Assembly: GCA_903885895.1 (NCBI GenBank)
Contig: CAISKC010000101.1
Coordinates: 1 to 18,166, forward strand
Direction: 5' to 3'
Origin: an uncultured Legionella sp.
Lineage (GTDB): Bacteria; Pseudomonadota; Gammaproteobacteria; Legionellales; Legionellaceae
DNA length: 18,166 bases
Shown here: positions 7,471 to 15,222 of the stretch, piece after piece
How the letters are laid out: each line of letters begins with the position of its first letter
Numbering within the stretch: position 1 is the first letter of the stretch
Program-made: the position numbers and the translations under genes
The notes under the pieces: model-generated
The model's input: only the letters and a program-made list of their open reading frames with translations
Told to the model about the DNA's origin: nothing
The model's database searches: none

Positions 7471-8172
7471 ATGCGCCCCAGCCAACGCGAACCCAACCAA
7501 TTACGTCCCATTTCTATCACAAAATCTTATACGAATTATGCGGAAGGTTCCGTTTTAATTGAGTTTGGTCAAACAAAAGTGTTGTGCACAGCCTCTATCA
7601 TCGACGGTGTGCCACGTTTCTTAAAGGGCAAAGGACAAGGCTGGATTACCGCAGAATATGGTATGCTTCCTCGTGCGACGCATAGCCGTAATGAACGAGA
7701 AGCGAGCAAAGGCAAACAAGGTGGACGTACCCTTGAGATTCAACGTTTGATTGGCCGATCTTTACGTCGCTGTATCGATTTAAAAACGTTGGGTGAATTC
7801 ACCATCACTTTAGACTGTGATGTGATTCAAGCAGATGGCGGCACACGTACAGCGGCTATTACTGGCTCCTGCATTGCACTCAAAGATGCTATGGACTGGT
7901 TGTTTGCCAATGAAAAAATTCGAAAAAAACCAGTGTTTCATTATGTGGCAGCCGTTTCAGTTGGCATCTACCGGGGTCAACCAGTTCTAGATCTAGACTA
8001 CGCTGAAGATGTGTTGGCTGAAACAGATATGAATGTGGTCATGAATGAAGCAGGTGAATTTATTGAAATCCAAGGTACTGCAGAAGACGCTAGTTTTAGT
8101 CGAACCCAACTGAACGACATGTTATCTTTAGCAGAACACGGTATTCAACAACTGATTCAATTACAAAAATAA
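7471..8172 (+). CDS. rph: Ribonuclease PH
   Basis: A 233-residue phosphorolytic 3'-to-5' exoribonuclease of the RNase PH/PNPase fold, which trims tRNA precursors and other structured RNA ends. It matches the family end to end: NQLRPISITKSYTNYAEGSV at the start, VPRFLKGKGQGWITAEYGML, KGKQGGRTLEIQRLIGRSLR, the phosphate-binding region around CDVIQADGGTRTA, and ETDMNVVM near the end. Arginines needed for hexamer and tRNA contacts are present in the R-rich QRLIGRSLRR segment. The ATG at 7471 is chosen over an in-frame GTG at 7465 because it gives the usual MRP start and sits 7 nt after AAGGA. Divergent from gmk. Confidence 0.96.
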   Translation: MRPSQREPNQLRPISITKSYTNYAEGSVLIEFGQTKVLCTASIIDGVPRFLKGKGQGWITAEYGMLPRATHSRNEREASKGKQGGRTLEIQRLIGRSLRRCIDLKTLGEFTITLDCDVIQADGGTRTAAITGSCIALKDAMDWLFANEKIRKKPVFHYVAAVSVGIYRGQPVLDLDYAEDVLAETDMNVVMNEAGEFIEIQGTAEDASFSRTQLNDMLSLAEHGIQQLIQLQK

Positions 8173-8180
8173 AAAATATA

Positions 8181-8215
8181 ACTGTTCTCAAAATTGCTTG
8201 ATCTTGGAGAACAGT
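8181..8215 (+). terminator. Hairpin after rph, possible terminator
   Basis: A perfect 9-bp inverted repeat (ACTGTTCTC at 8181-8189, GAGAACAGT at 8207-8215) with a 17-nt loop begins 8 bp after the rph stop codon. The trailing sequence CTAATTTAAG is only weakly T-rich, so an intrinsic terminator is plausible rather than certain; an mRNA-stabilising stem is the alternative. Confidence 0.45.
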
Positions 8216-8231
8216 CTAATTTAAGCACAGG

Positions 8232-8307
8232 TTGAACGAACATGCTTTTGAAAAAGCGCAGCATACAAATCCGTATAAGAGCATGTTTCAAAAGGATTTT
8301 TGTTCAA
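8232..8307. repeat. Nested inverted repeats in the rph-proC gap
   Basis: Three inverted-repeat pairs lie within 76 bp. TTGAAC (8232-8237) pairs with GTTCAA (8302-8307), AACATGC (8239-8245) pairs with GCATGTT (8281-8287), and CTTTTGAAA (8245-8253) pairs with TTTCAAAAG (8286-8294). The last two are alternative rather than simultaneous. The region has no open frame of note. It could be a remnant of a small mobile element or a structured leader of proC. Confidence 0.4.
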
Positions 8308-8326
8308 GATGTGCCAAATACGACTG

Positions 8327-8344
8327 TTCCTTGCTACAAAGTGA
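8327..8344 (+). repeat. 18-bp sequence shared with 12584-12601 (copy 1)
   Basis: TTCCTTGCTACAAAGTGA lies 8-25 bp before the proC start codon. It matches 17 of 18 bases at 12584-12601, upstream of the first MFS gene. Both copies are in plus orientation and lie in the intergenic space before a gene. The role is unknown. Confidence 0.5.
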
Positions 8345-8351
8345 GTGACCT

Positions 8352-9146
8352 ATGAAAATTAGCATGATTGGGTATGGCAATATGGCAAAAGCACTCTGCC
8401 AAGGTTTGCTCAAGAACCCATATTACCATTTGCACGTTGCAGCGCCCTCCTTAACCATGGGCCAACCTCAGTCACATTTGCGTACCTCTTCTAATAATTT
8501 AGCGTTGCTTCAAGATGCTGATGCCGTGATCTTAGCTGTCAAACCTGCGCAAATGACGGCCTTGCTGGAGGAAATAAGCTCGCATCTTCCATCCTCATGC
8601 CTAATTATTTCTATTGCAGCGGGCTTAGATATGAATTGGTTTACCAAACGTTTACCTCAGCATACGCCCTTGGTTCGTGCCATTCCAAATCTTGCAGCTG
8701 CCTGTCAACAATCTGCCACACCGTTGCTAGCCAATTCTTGGGTCACGACATCTCAGCATCAATTGGTTACCGACTTATTTAAACAATGTGGTCAAATCAC
8801 TTGGACTGAGCATGAAAAAGATTTAGACACGATAACCGCTTTAGCTGGAAGTGGCTTGGCTTATTTATTTTCATTTACCCAAGCCATGAGCGAAGGCGCC
8901 GTTGCGCTGGGATTATCACCCGAAACAGCCAACACATTTGCCATTCAAACTTTGGCAGGCGCAGCTAGTTTGGCCACGTTACCTGAACACAGTCTGCAAG
9001 AACTGCAACAACAAGTCACATCGAAAGCGGGAACCACCGCAGCAGCATTAGCCGTTTTTACCCAGCACCAACTATCTAATATCGTGTTAGCTGCTATGCA
9101 AGCAGCGGTCACACGTTCACAAACTTTACGTAAAGAGGAATCATAA
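8352..9146 (+). CDS. proC: Pyrroline-5-carboxylate reductase
   Basis: A 264-residue NAD(P)H-dependent reductase catalysing the last step of proline synthesis. The N-terminal Rossmann motif is IGYGNMAKAL (6-15), and AVKP (62-65) lines the cofactor site. VRAIPNLAAA (108-117) and ALAGSGLAYLF (163-173) correspond to the family's substrate/cofactor loops. The C-terminal signature is VTSKAGTTAAAL (222-233). Two usually conserved positions differ: LAGSGPAY has Leu instead of Pro (residue 169), and VTSPGGTT reads VTSKAGTT. Catalytic Ser/Thr and Gly positions remain, so it is probably active. proC and yggT are neighbours in many gammaproteobacteria, often with yggS first; yggS is absent here. yggT follows after 1 bp. 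Confidence 0.93.
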   Translation: MKISMIGYGNMAKALCQGLLKNPYYHLHVAAPSLTMGQPQSHLRTSSNNLALLQDADAVILAVKPAQMTALLEEISSHLPSSCLIISIAAGLDMNWFTKRLPQHTPLVRAIPNLAAACQQSATPLLANSWVTTSQHQLVTDLFKQCGQITWTEHEKDLDTITALAGSGLAYLFSFTQAMSEGAVALGLSPETANTFAIQTLAGAASLATLPEHSLQELQQQVTSKAGTTAAALAVFTQHQLSNIVLAAMQAAVTRSQTLRKEES

Positions 9147-9147
9147 A

Positions 9148-9720
9148 ATGTCTGGATTGGTTGCAGTAAGCTATTTTTTAATATCGGTATTATTTGGGAT
9201 GACCACATTGGTTTTATGGCTGCGCTTTGGCTTACGCTATTTTCGCATTAACCCATTGCATCCTATTCGTCAAATCATTCAACGATTTACTGACCCGATC
9301 TTTTTTCCTTTACAACGTGCCGCGCAATTCCGTTTAACCTCTGTCCAACGCTATGATTGGTTATGTTTTGCGGTATTAGTCGGCGTCGAATGGATCAAGT
9401 TCTTGCTCATCAGTATTCTGTATTTTGGGCATACTCGCGTCTGGGCAATAACAGGCGTTTACACACTAGCCGATCTTATCATCCAACCTTGTGACTTGCT
9501 ATTTTATGCATTGCTGATTCGTGTCATCATGTCTTGGGTCAATCCGCATTGGCAACATCCATTAGCCACTATCCTATTTGGCGTCACAGAACCTATCCTA
9601 CAGCAAATCCGCCGTTATATTCCAAGTATTGCTGGATTAGATTTTTCTCCGTTTATCGCCATGATACTGATAAAAGCCATCGCATTGTTTGTGGGCGCAT
9701 CATTACCTTTTCACATCTAA
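9148..9720 (+). CDS. yggT: YggT family membrane protein
   Basis: A 190-residue inner-membrane protein with two copies of the YGGT domain. Each starts with a hydrophobic segment (about residues 5-28 and 112-130). Each continues into a hallmark amphipathic stretch: LHPIRQIIQRFTDPIFFPLQR (37-57) in copy 1 and HPLATILFGVTEPILQQIRR (137-156) in copy 2. Additional membrane segments lie near 75-95 and 166-187. The family has been linked to envelope and osmotic phenotypes, but its molecular role is unsettled. It starts 1 bp after proC with GAGG just upstream, so the two genes are co-transcribed. Its stop codon overlaps that of the converging gene at 9717-10988 by two bases. Confidence 0.9.
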   Translation: MSGLVAVSYFLISVLFGMTTLVLWLRFGLRYFRINPLHPIRQIIQRFTDPIFFPLQRAAQFRLTSVQRYDWLCFAVLVGVEWIKFLLISILYFGHTRVWAITGVYTLADLIIQPCDLLFYALLIRVIMSWVNPHWQHPLATILFGVTEPILQQIRRYIPSIAGLDFSPFIAMILIKAIALFVGASLPFHI

Positions 9721-10988
9721 CGAGCGCTAGGACTCAATGTAGATAACACTGTTGAAGAATTGACTGAGGGTGCGCAGCTAGCATGGAACAAGCTTATTCC
9801 AAATGCAACCGCACCCGCTACGACCGTAGCAGATGCACCGTAATATAAGGCTGTTCCGTTTGTTACAAAGAGCAAACTTACCAAACCTAGAAACAAAATC
9901 ATGATACTCCATTTCCCCAGTAGCGAGTCGCAAGCCATATTGTATAAGCGCAAGATTAATGATGCGCTTCCTGGTCTGGTTCTTCGCCTGCTAGCTGGCT
10001 GGTCAGATCTCTCAGAAGACGCAGCATACTGTGGTACAGACCGAGTTGGACTCGTGGTTTCTAGTTTCAGCTCATCAAAATGTACTTTCAAGTTAGAACT
10101 GCTTCGCTTAGGAGAAGTAACCGACCCCTCGGAGGTTCGTGTCTTCAATACGCCTCGACTCGGGCTTAAACCGACAGCAGCATGACTCAACGACTGAAAT
10201 GATTCGTTTGGGTTCAACAACCCCAATTTACTCACTTCTTCCGAATCACCAGACCTCTCCACAAACTGCGGCAACGGGTCGCCTTCAAGATCAACCATAA
10301 AAGATCCTAAACTGGGATCATATGGGCTATTAATAAGGCTTTGAGAGCGCTGACCTGAGCGCGTCATATAACTCCGAAAACCTGAAAAACCAGATGCGTT
10401 TTCCACAGGTACTTCGAGCGGTAGTGGTCTAATTGGCTCAAAAAAAACATCGGGATTTGATATGATTGGCGGAAGAGAACTCTTTTTAAATAATATGACA
10501 GAAGATTGCTCTGATGCTATTAAGTTCGGCTTTTTTAGAGCTGACTCGGCATGACTCCCGTTTCTTTTTTGGCTTAATTCTGCAATGTCTTCTTGTTGTG
10601 ACGCAGGCCTGCTTCTCGAGATATATTTCATGAAAGAATTAGTCTGGACGTGTAGCATGCCGTATTTTAAAGTATCAAAATAAGATGATGGCAACATCTC
10701 ATCTGTTTCAATCAGCATAAATTGATTATCGTTATCTTCTCTCAAAAGTTTCATTTGCATACGACGATACAGTTTTTTGTCTTCAAACTGTTTATAGATA
10801 GCAAATGCCGGGGGCACACCCGTAACTGCCATAAAATCGCACATCTCATGTAGAAGTTTTCCATGGATCTGACTGGTGATACTCGCGATCAGAGGATTCA
10901 CGCCACGATATTTAAAATGAACCCTTACTAAAAACCATCTCTGTGAACTAAGATGAACACACCGATATATTTCATTGTTTGCGAACAT
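9717..10988 (-). CDS. Unknown tail-anchored protein with Ser/Pro-rich middle; effector candidate
   Basis: A 423-residue protein of no recognised family. Residues 1-125 look folded. Residues 125-345 are rich in Ser, Pro, Arg and Lys and probably disordered. Next come a basic cluster (RRRTR, 334-338) and two hydrophobic segments (about 361-378 and 380-402) that could form a membrane hairpin, then a short polar tail. The disordered part contains TSPKR (291-295) and TSPTR (312-316), which fit proline-directed kinase sites. It also contains KVHF (301-304), which fits the RVxF docking motif of eukaryotic protein phosphatase 1. These motifs are short and occur by chance. There is no signal peptide. 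A promoter is visible at 11026-11054; the leader just before the ATG is unusually GC-rich (GCGGGGGCGCGAGG). A secreted effector is an inference from architecture; a bacterial envelope protein is the alternative. Confidence 0.7.
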   Translation of the reverse strand: MFANNEIYRCVHLSSQRWFLVRVHFKYRGVNPLIASITSQIHGKLLHEMCDFMAVTGVPPAFAIYKQFEDKKLYRRMQMKLLREDNDNQFMLIETDEMLPSSYFDTLKYGMLHVQTNSFMKYISRSRPASQQEDIAELSQKRNGSHAESALKKPNLIASEQSSVILFKKSSLPPIISNPDVFFEPIRPLPLEVPVENASGFSGFRSYMTRSGQRSQSLINSPYDPSLGSFMVDLEGDPLPQFVERSGDSEEVSKLGLLNPNESFQSLSHAAVGLSPSRGVLKTRTSEGSVTSPKRSSSNLKVHFDELKLETTSPTRSVPQYAASSERSDQPASRRRTRPGSASLILRLYNMACDSLLGKWSIMILFLGLVSLLFVTNGTALYYGASATVVAGAVAFGISLFHASCAPSVNSSTVLSTLSPSAR

Positions 10989-11025
10989 CCTCGCGCCCCC
11001 GCTCCGTCATTGCCTATACGCACCC

Positions 11026-11054
11026 ATAGTAATATTGGTTCAAAAACAAATCAA
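11026..11054 (-). promoter_or_regulatory. Promoter of the unknown 423-residue protein
   Basis: On the minus strand TTGATT (11049-11054) and TACTAT (11026-11031) are separated by exactly 17 bp. The start point would be near 11019, about 30 nt before the ATG at 10988. Confidence 0.55.
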
Positions 11055-11118
11055 TATATTTTTTTTCTGTACTCGTAAGCCAGAGCATCAACAACCAATG
11101 CATCAACATTAAAAATTT

Positions 11119-11147
11119 TTGACTAAATGCACAATTTTAGGTATATT
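11119..11147 (+). promoter_or_regulatory. Promoter of rimO
   Basis: TTGACT (11119-11124) and TATATT (11142-11147) are 17 bp apart, a near-consensus sigma-70 pair 36 bp before the rimO ATG. It is divergent from the promoter at 11026-11054. Between the two promoters lie two direct copies of GCATCAACA (11085-11093 and 11100-11108), spaced 15 bp apart start to start. Confidence 0.65.
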
Positions 11148-11182
11148 ATGCACCTCTAGAAATTCTTATAAAAAGCAAAGGT

Positions 11183-12490
11183 ATGAATCATCGAGTCGGT
11201 TTTGTAAGCTTAGGCTGTCCTAAGGCATTAGTAGATTCTGAGCGCATTATTACTCAATTACGGGCACAGGGCTATGAACTGGTATCCAGTTTTCAAGATG
11301 CCGGCGTGGTTGTGATCAATACTTGTGGATTCATCGATGCAGCGATTGAAGAATCTCTAGATACTATCAAAGAAGCCATGCAAAAAAACGGGCGCGTCAT
11401 CGTCACTGGCTGCCTCGGCGCTAAAGCCGACCTAATTCGACAGGCTTGCCCAGATGTTCTACATATCAGTGGTCCGCATGCTTATGAAACTGTAGTACAG
11501 GCCGTACATGAGCATTTACCCCCACCTGTGGATCCGTTCACATCCCTGATTCCGCCACAAGGAATCAAGCTCACACCCAGACATTATGCTTATTTAAAAA
11601 TTTCAGAAGGCTGTAATCAAAAATGCACCTTTTGTATCATTCCCAGTATGAGAGGACGATTACAAAGCTATCCTATTACACAAGTCCTTTCCGAAGCCAA
11701 ACGCCTCCAAGCAGCTGGCGTCCAAGAACTTTTGATTATTTCTCAAGACACCAGTGCTTATGGTGTCGACACCCAATATCAATCTGCCATTTGGCAAGAT
11801 AAAACCATTCGTACACGATTCTATGATTTGTGTGAACAATTAGGAGAATTAGGAATATGGGTACGCTTACATTATGTCTATCCTTATCCACACGTCGATG
11901 AGATCATGCCATTGATGCGGGATCGAGTGATATTACCGTACCTGGATATTCCATTACAACATGCCAATCGCCGAGTTTTAAAAGCGATGAAGCGACCAGC
12001 AAGCAGTGAAAATACGTTGCAGCGCATTCACAATTGGCGCGACATTTGCCCTGACCTCACGATTCGCTCGACTTTTATCGTAGGATTTCCGGGAGAAACA
12101 GAGGCAGAGTTCACCGAGTTATTAGACTTTTTAACCGAAGCACAACTCGATCGCGTAGGGTGTTTTCAATATTCTCCTGTAGCAGGGGCGAAAGCCAATC
12201 TTTTGGCCGATCCGGTACCTGAAGAAGTAAAGGAAGAACGCTATCATCGGTTTATGCAAGTACAAGCCAAAATCAGCCAACAACGCTTACAAGCGAAAAT
12301 TGGTCACCCCCAAACCGTCTTAATCGATGCCATCACACCCGAACATATCATTGGTCGTAGCCAAGCAGATGCACCTGAAATCGATGGTTTGGTGTACGTA
12401 CAACCCTATACCAATGCTCAGATTGGAACATTCATCCAAGTCAATGTGACGGATGCTGATGACTACGATCTCTTTGCAACAAAAATCTAG
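11183..12490 (+). CDS. rimO: Ribosomal protein uS12 methylthiotransferase RimO
   Basis: A 435-residue radical-SAM enzyme that adds a methylthio group to the conserved aspartate of ribosomal protein S12. The N-terminal MTTase domain has its three cluster cysteines in LGCPKALVDSE (C12), NTCGFI (C48) and TGCLGA (C77). The radical-SAM CxxxCxxC is SEGCNQKCTFC (C144, C148, C151). The C-terminal TRAM domain includes the family's GRSQADAPEIDG segment, where RimO and MiaB differ; APEIDG favours RimO. Length equals that of typical RimO proteins. The ATG is preceded by AAAGG at only 1-nt spacing, so the ribosome site is weak. It has its own promoter and a probable hairpin directly after the stop. Confidence 0.94.
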   Translation: MNHRVGFVSLGCPKALVDSERIITQLRAQGYELVSSFQDAGVVVINTCGFIDAAIEESLDTIKEAMQKNGRVIVTGCLGAKADLIRQACPDVLHISGPHAYETVVQAVHEHLPPPVDPFTSLIPPQGIKLTPRHYAYLKISEGCNQKCTFCIIPSMRGRLQSYPITQVLSEAKRLQAAGVQELLIISQDTSAYGVDTQYQSAIWQDKTIRTRFYDLCEQLGELGIWVRLHYVYPYPHVDEIMPLMRDRVILPYLDIPLQHANRRVLKAMKRPASSENTLQRIHNWRDICPDLTIRSTFIVGFPGETEAEFTELLDFLTEAQLDRVGCFQYSPVAGAKANLLADPVPEEVKEERYHRFMQVQAKISQQRLQAKIGHPQTVLIDAITPEHIIGRSQADAPEIDGLVYVQPYTNAQIGTFIQVNVTDADDYDLFATKI

Positions 12491-12514
12491 GTTCTGTTTG
12501 GCATCGTCCAGAAC
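12491..12514 (+). terminator. Short hairpin after rimO, weak terminator candidate
   Basis: GTTCTG (12491-12496) and CAGAAC (12509-12514) form a 6-bp stem with a 12-nt loop immediately after the rimO stop codon, followed by TGTCATTTTG. The stem is short and the T tract imperfect. Confidence 0.3.
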
Positions 12515-12583
12515 TGTCATTTTGACTCAAGCTAGCGAACTGTAAACAGGCCCTTGGTGTTCGGAGGGTCATCTAGATGCCTT

Positions 12584-12601
12584 TTCCTTGCTACAAAATG
12601 A
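12584..12601 (+). repeat. 18-bp sequence shared with 8327-8344 (copy 2)
   Basis: TTCCTTGCTACAAAATGA differs from the copy before proC by one base. A perfect 10-bp palindrome CATCTAGATG lies just upstream (12570-12579), and both copies are preceded by an AGATG..GCC-like stretch, which hints that a longer degenerate unit is shared. Confidence 0.5.
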
Positions 12602-12631
12602 ACACCTACTCTGGAATTTTTATTTTGATTC

Positions 12632-12640
12632 TGTTACACT
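12632..12640 (+). promoter_or_regulatory. Extended -10 promoter of the MFS-MFS-deoB operon
   Basis: TG (12632-12633), one base, then TACACT (12635-12640) make an extended -10 element. The -35 region 17 bp upstream (TGGAAT) is weak. The start point near 12647 leaves a 30-nt leader ending in the GGGAG ribosome site of the TTG start at 12678. Confidence 0.45.
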
Positions 12641-12677
12641 ATGCCCGGTTCCAACCTTCCGGTATTTGGGAGCAATT

Positions 12678-13955
12678 TTGGCGCATCAGACTGTTACATC
12701 TTGCTCATATTCTTTAGGAAAATCATGGCTGGTTTGTCTGACAGCTGGGTTATTTTTCTTCTATGAATTTTTTCAACTCAATATTTTTGATGTCATCAAT
12801 CCCAGTTTACAAGCTGACTTTCATGTCCAAGCCGCACAATTAAGCTGGATGTCGAGCACATTCGTTTGGGCAAATGTATTGTTTCTTTTACCAGCCGGAT
12901 TCATTTTAGATCATTACCCAGTACGTTCTGTTATCTTATCTGCTATGAGCATCTGTATTTTGGGAACGATTGGCTTTGCTTTAAGCCATACCTTCACTTG
13001 GGCTGCCTTTTTTCACGCTTTAACGGGTATTGGTAATGCATTTTGTTTCCTAGCTTGTGTCGTCTTAGTATCCCGCTGGTTTATCCCCGCCCAACAAGCT
13101 TTAGTTATCGGTTGTATTGTAACGATGGCTTTTTTAGGTGGCATGATGGCACATACGCCGTTCGCTTATTTGGCTATGCACTGGGGTTGGCGGGCTGCCA
13201 TGGGATGGGATGTCATCCTTGGCGTTTTATTCTTAATTTTGATTGCTGTGATTGTGCGTAATCCTCCGCAAATGCCTGCCACAACAGCACGCACACAATC
13301 TTGGTTTAGAGATCTCGCGCATGCTGCGATGAACGCACAAACTTGGCTAGCAGGACTTTATACAGCCTGCCTGAATTTACCCATCATGGTGCTCTGCGCT
13401 TTATGGGGCAATACTTATCTCCAAACAGTGCATGGCCTATCTCATTTGAGCGCAGCAAACATTGTCAGTCTCATTTTCATCGGCAGTATCTTTGGTTGTC
13501 CATTGATGGGATGGCTCTCGGACCAACAGGGCTTACGCAAACCCATCATGATTGGGGGAGCGCTTTGCACAGGGCTGACTCTATTACCATTATGCATTCA
13601 TCTCCCACTCTCGGTTTTTGAGCTCGCTGTGATCTTCTTTGCCTTGGGTTTATTTACCAGTACCCAAGTGATTTCTTATCCCCTGATTGCGGAAAGCAAT
13701 CCCCCAACTTATACCGGCTCTGCAACAGGATTAGCGTCTGTGCTTATCATGGGCTCGGCTGGATTAGCTCAGGTCTTATTCGGTTGGTTGATGATGTATC
13801 ACAGCAACCAAGCCCCCGTTCAAATCGCCGATTTACGTTTTGCATTTTGGATCTTCCCAATTACCACTGCCGTGGCACTTACGGCAGGCCTCGCATTACG
13901 TGAAACACATTGTAAATCATTAAAACTATGGAGTAGAAATGAATATGGCGCGTGA
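12678..13955 (+). CDS. MFS transporter, Pht-like (first of tandem pair)
   Basis: A 425-residue, 12-segment major facilitator transporter of the inner membrane. Loop 2-3 carries the MFS motif A region (GFILDHYPVRSVIL, 74-87), echoed in the second half by GWLSDQQGLRKPIM (278-291). Segments such as LFFFYEFFQLNIF (25-37) and TSTQVISYPLIAESNPP (327-343) recall the Legionella Pht transporters, which import amino acids or nucleosides; the substrate here is not determined by sequence. The start is set at TTG 12678, because GGGAG lies 5 nt upstream, a -10 element lies at 12632-12640, and the length then matches its neighbour. A longer frame from TTG 12588 would put the promoter inside the gene. It overlaps the next gene by 17 bp. 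Confidence 0.82.
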   Translation: MAHQTVTSCSYSLGKSWLVCLTAGLFFFYEFFQLNIFDVINPSLQADFHVQAAQLSWMSSTFVWANVLFLLPAGFILDHYPVRSVILSAMSICILGTIGFALSHTFTWAAFFHALTGIGNAFCFLACVVLVSRWFIPAQQALVIGCIVTMAFLGGMMAHTPFAYLAMHWGWRAAMGWDVILGVLFLILIAVIVRNPPQMPATTARTQSWFRDLAHAAMNAQTWLAGLYTACLNLPIMVLCALWGNTYLQTVHGLSHLSAANIVSLIFIGSIFGCPLMGWLSDQQGLRKPIMIGGALCTGLTLLPLCIHLPLSVFELAVIFFALGLFTSTQVISYPLIAESNPPTYTGSATGLASVLIMGSAGLAQVLFGWLMMYHSNQAPVQIADLRFAFWIFPITTAVALTAGLALRETHCKSLKLWSRNEYGA

Positions 13956-15219
13956 CTATCAAAATGAGTCATCCTCAAGCAAAGAACGTTGGTTACCTTG
14001 GTGTATTTGTTTTGCCGCATCTTTATTTTTCTTTTATGAATTCATTCAAGGCAATATGTTTGCGTCTATTGCCGACGATATCATGCAAGATTTTCACATT
14101 CAAGCAGATAATTTAACGTATTTATCTAGCGTGTATTACGTATCAAATGTCTTGTTTTTATTCGTGGCCGGTATCATTCTCGATCGATTTTCTGCGAAAA
14201 AAACCATTTTGCTCGCCATGCTATCCTGTGTCGCAAGTACGTTCGTGCTCGCGTATGTCCACTCTTTTTTCTTAGCATTGGTCTGCCGATTTATTACTGG
14301 CATTGGCAGCGCATTTTGTTTCTTGGGCCCTCTGCGGATCGCTTCAAATTGGTTTCCTCCAAAACGTATGGCTTTGATCACAGGGTTAATTGTTACCATT
14401 GCAATGACAGGTGGGATGTTGGCGCAATATCCTTTGACAAAGCTCGTCCTCTATATTGGATGGCGCTCTGCGATGCTTTGGCTAGGGTGGTTAGGCTTGT
14501 GTATTCTAGGTTTGATGATGGTCTTTATTCAAGACAAGCCCAATGTACATGCCGTTACAGCCCCCAAAATTGGCATATTAGACAGCGCTAAAATCGCTTA
14601 TTTGAACTTGCAAACTCTGCGCGCGGCTTGTTATGCGAGTTTGATGAACATGGCTGTTGCCGTATTTGGTGCCGTCATGGGCTCTTTATACTTAATGCAA
14701 CGTTTGGATATCACCAAAGAAAAAGCGTCACTGGTCAATTCTATGTTGTTTTTAGGCGCCATTATAGGAGGACCCTTGATGGGTTGGATGTCGGACAGAT
14801 TAGGTGTGCGTATTCTACCTATGCGTATCGGTGCCTGGGCATCCTTAGTGGTCGTACTAGCTATTCTGTACCTACCCATGACGTATAGCATCATGCTGGT
14901 TTTATTTTTTATGCTAGGCTTGCTCACCGCTTCGCAAGTCATTTCTTATGCGTTGGTAGCAGAGTCTAATTCTTCCGCCATCACTGCAACAGCAGTTAGT
15001 ATTGTCTCTATCCTCACGCAAAGCGGTTACATTCTCTATCAAAATATTTTTTCTGCCTTAATGCTACATCATGGCGAGATGACCATGCACCATGGTATCC
15101 CTATTTATTCGCTCCAAGATTATCAATATGCCGCCATTATCTTGCCTTTGGGATTGGCTGGAGCAATCTGCATGTTGTGGGGACTACGCGAAACTCATTG
15201 TCGACGTACGCAAGGATAA
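13939..15219 (+). CDS. MFS transporter, Pht-like (second of tandem pair)
   Basis: A 426-residue, 12-segment major facilitator protein and clear paralogue of the preceding one. Shared blocks include SLFFFYEFIQGNMF (28-41, against LFFFYEFFQLNIF), GIGSAFCF (121-128, against GIGNAFCF), TASQVISYALVAESN (330-344) and the terminal LRETHC. Motif A is GIILDRFSAKKTIL (78-91), with a second-half copy GWMSDRLGVRILPM (282-295). A His-rich stretch, HHGEMTMHHG (377-386), lies in the loop before the last segment and is absent from the sister protein. The ATG has GGAG 5 nt upstream, inside the end of the first gene, so translation is probably coupled. deoB follows after 3 bp. Transport of nucleosides or pentoses is inferred from that neighbour. 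Confidence 0.85.
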   Translation: MNMARDYQNESSSSKERWLPWCICFAASLFFFYEFIQGNMFASIADDIMQDFHIQADNLTYLSSVYYVSNVLFLFVAGIILDRFSAKKTILLAMLSCVASTFVLAYVHSFFLALVCRFITGIGSAFCFLGPLRIASNWFPPKRMALITGLIVTIAMTGGMLAQYPLTKLVLYIGWRSAMLWLGWLGLCILGLMMVFIQDKPNVHAVTAPKIGILDSAKIAYLNLQTLRAACYASLMNMAVAVFGAVMGSLYLMQRLDITKEKASLVNSMLFLGAIIGGPLMGWMSDRLGVRILPMRIGAWASLVVVLAILYLPMTYSIMLVLFFMLGLLTASQVISYALVAESNSSAITATAVSIVSILTQSGYILYQNIFSALMLHHGEMTMHHGIPIYSLQDYQYAAIILPLGLAGAICMLWGLRETHCRRTQG

Positions 15220-15222
15220 ACC

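Noticed and set aside
9901..10185. 94-codon plus-strand frame inside the unknown 423-residue gene
   Set aside because: It lies wholly antisense to a longer frame with its own promoter, lacks a ribosome site and resembles no protein; treated as a shadow.
14628..14942. Overlapping 86- and 103-codon frames inside the second MFS gene
   Set aside because: They are out-of-frame or antisense readings of a well-supported transporter gene.
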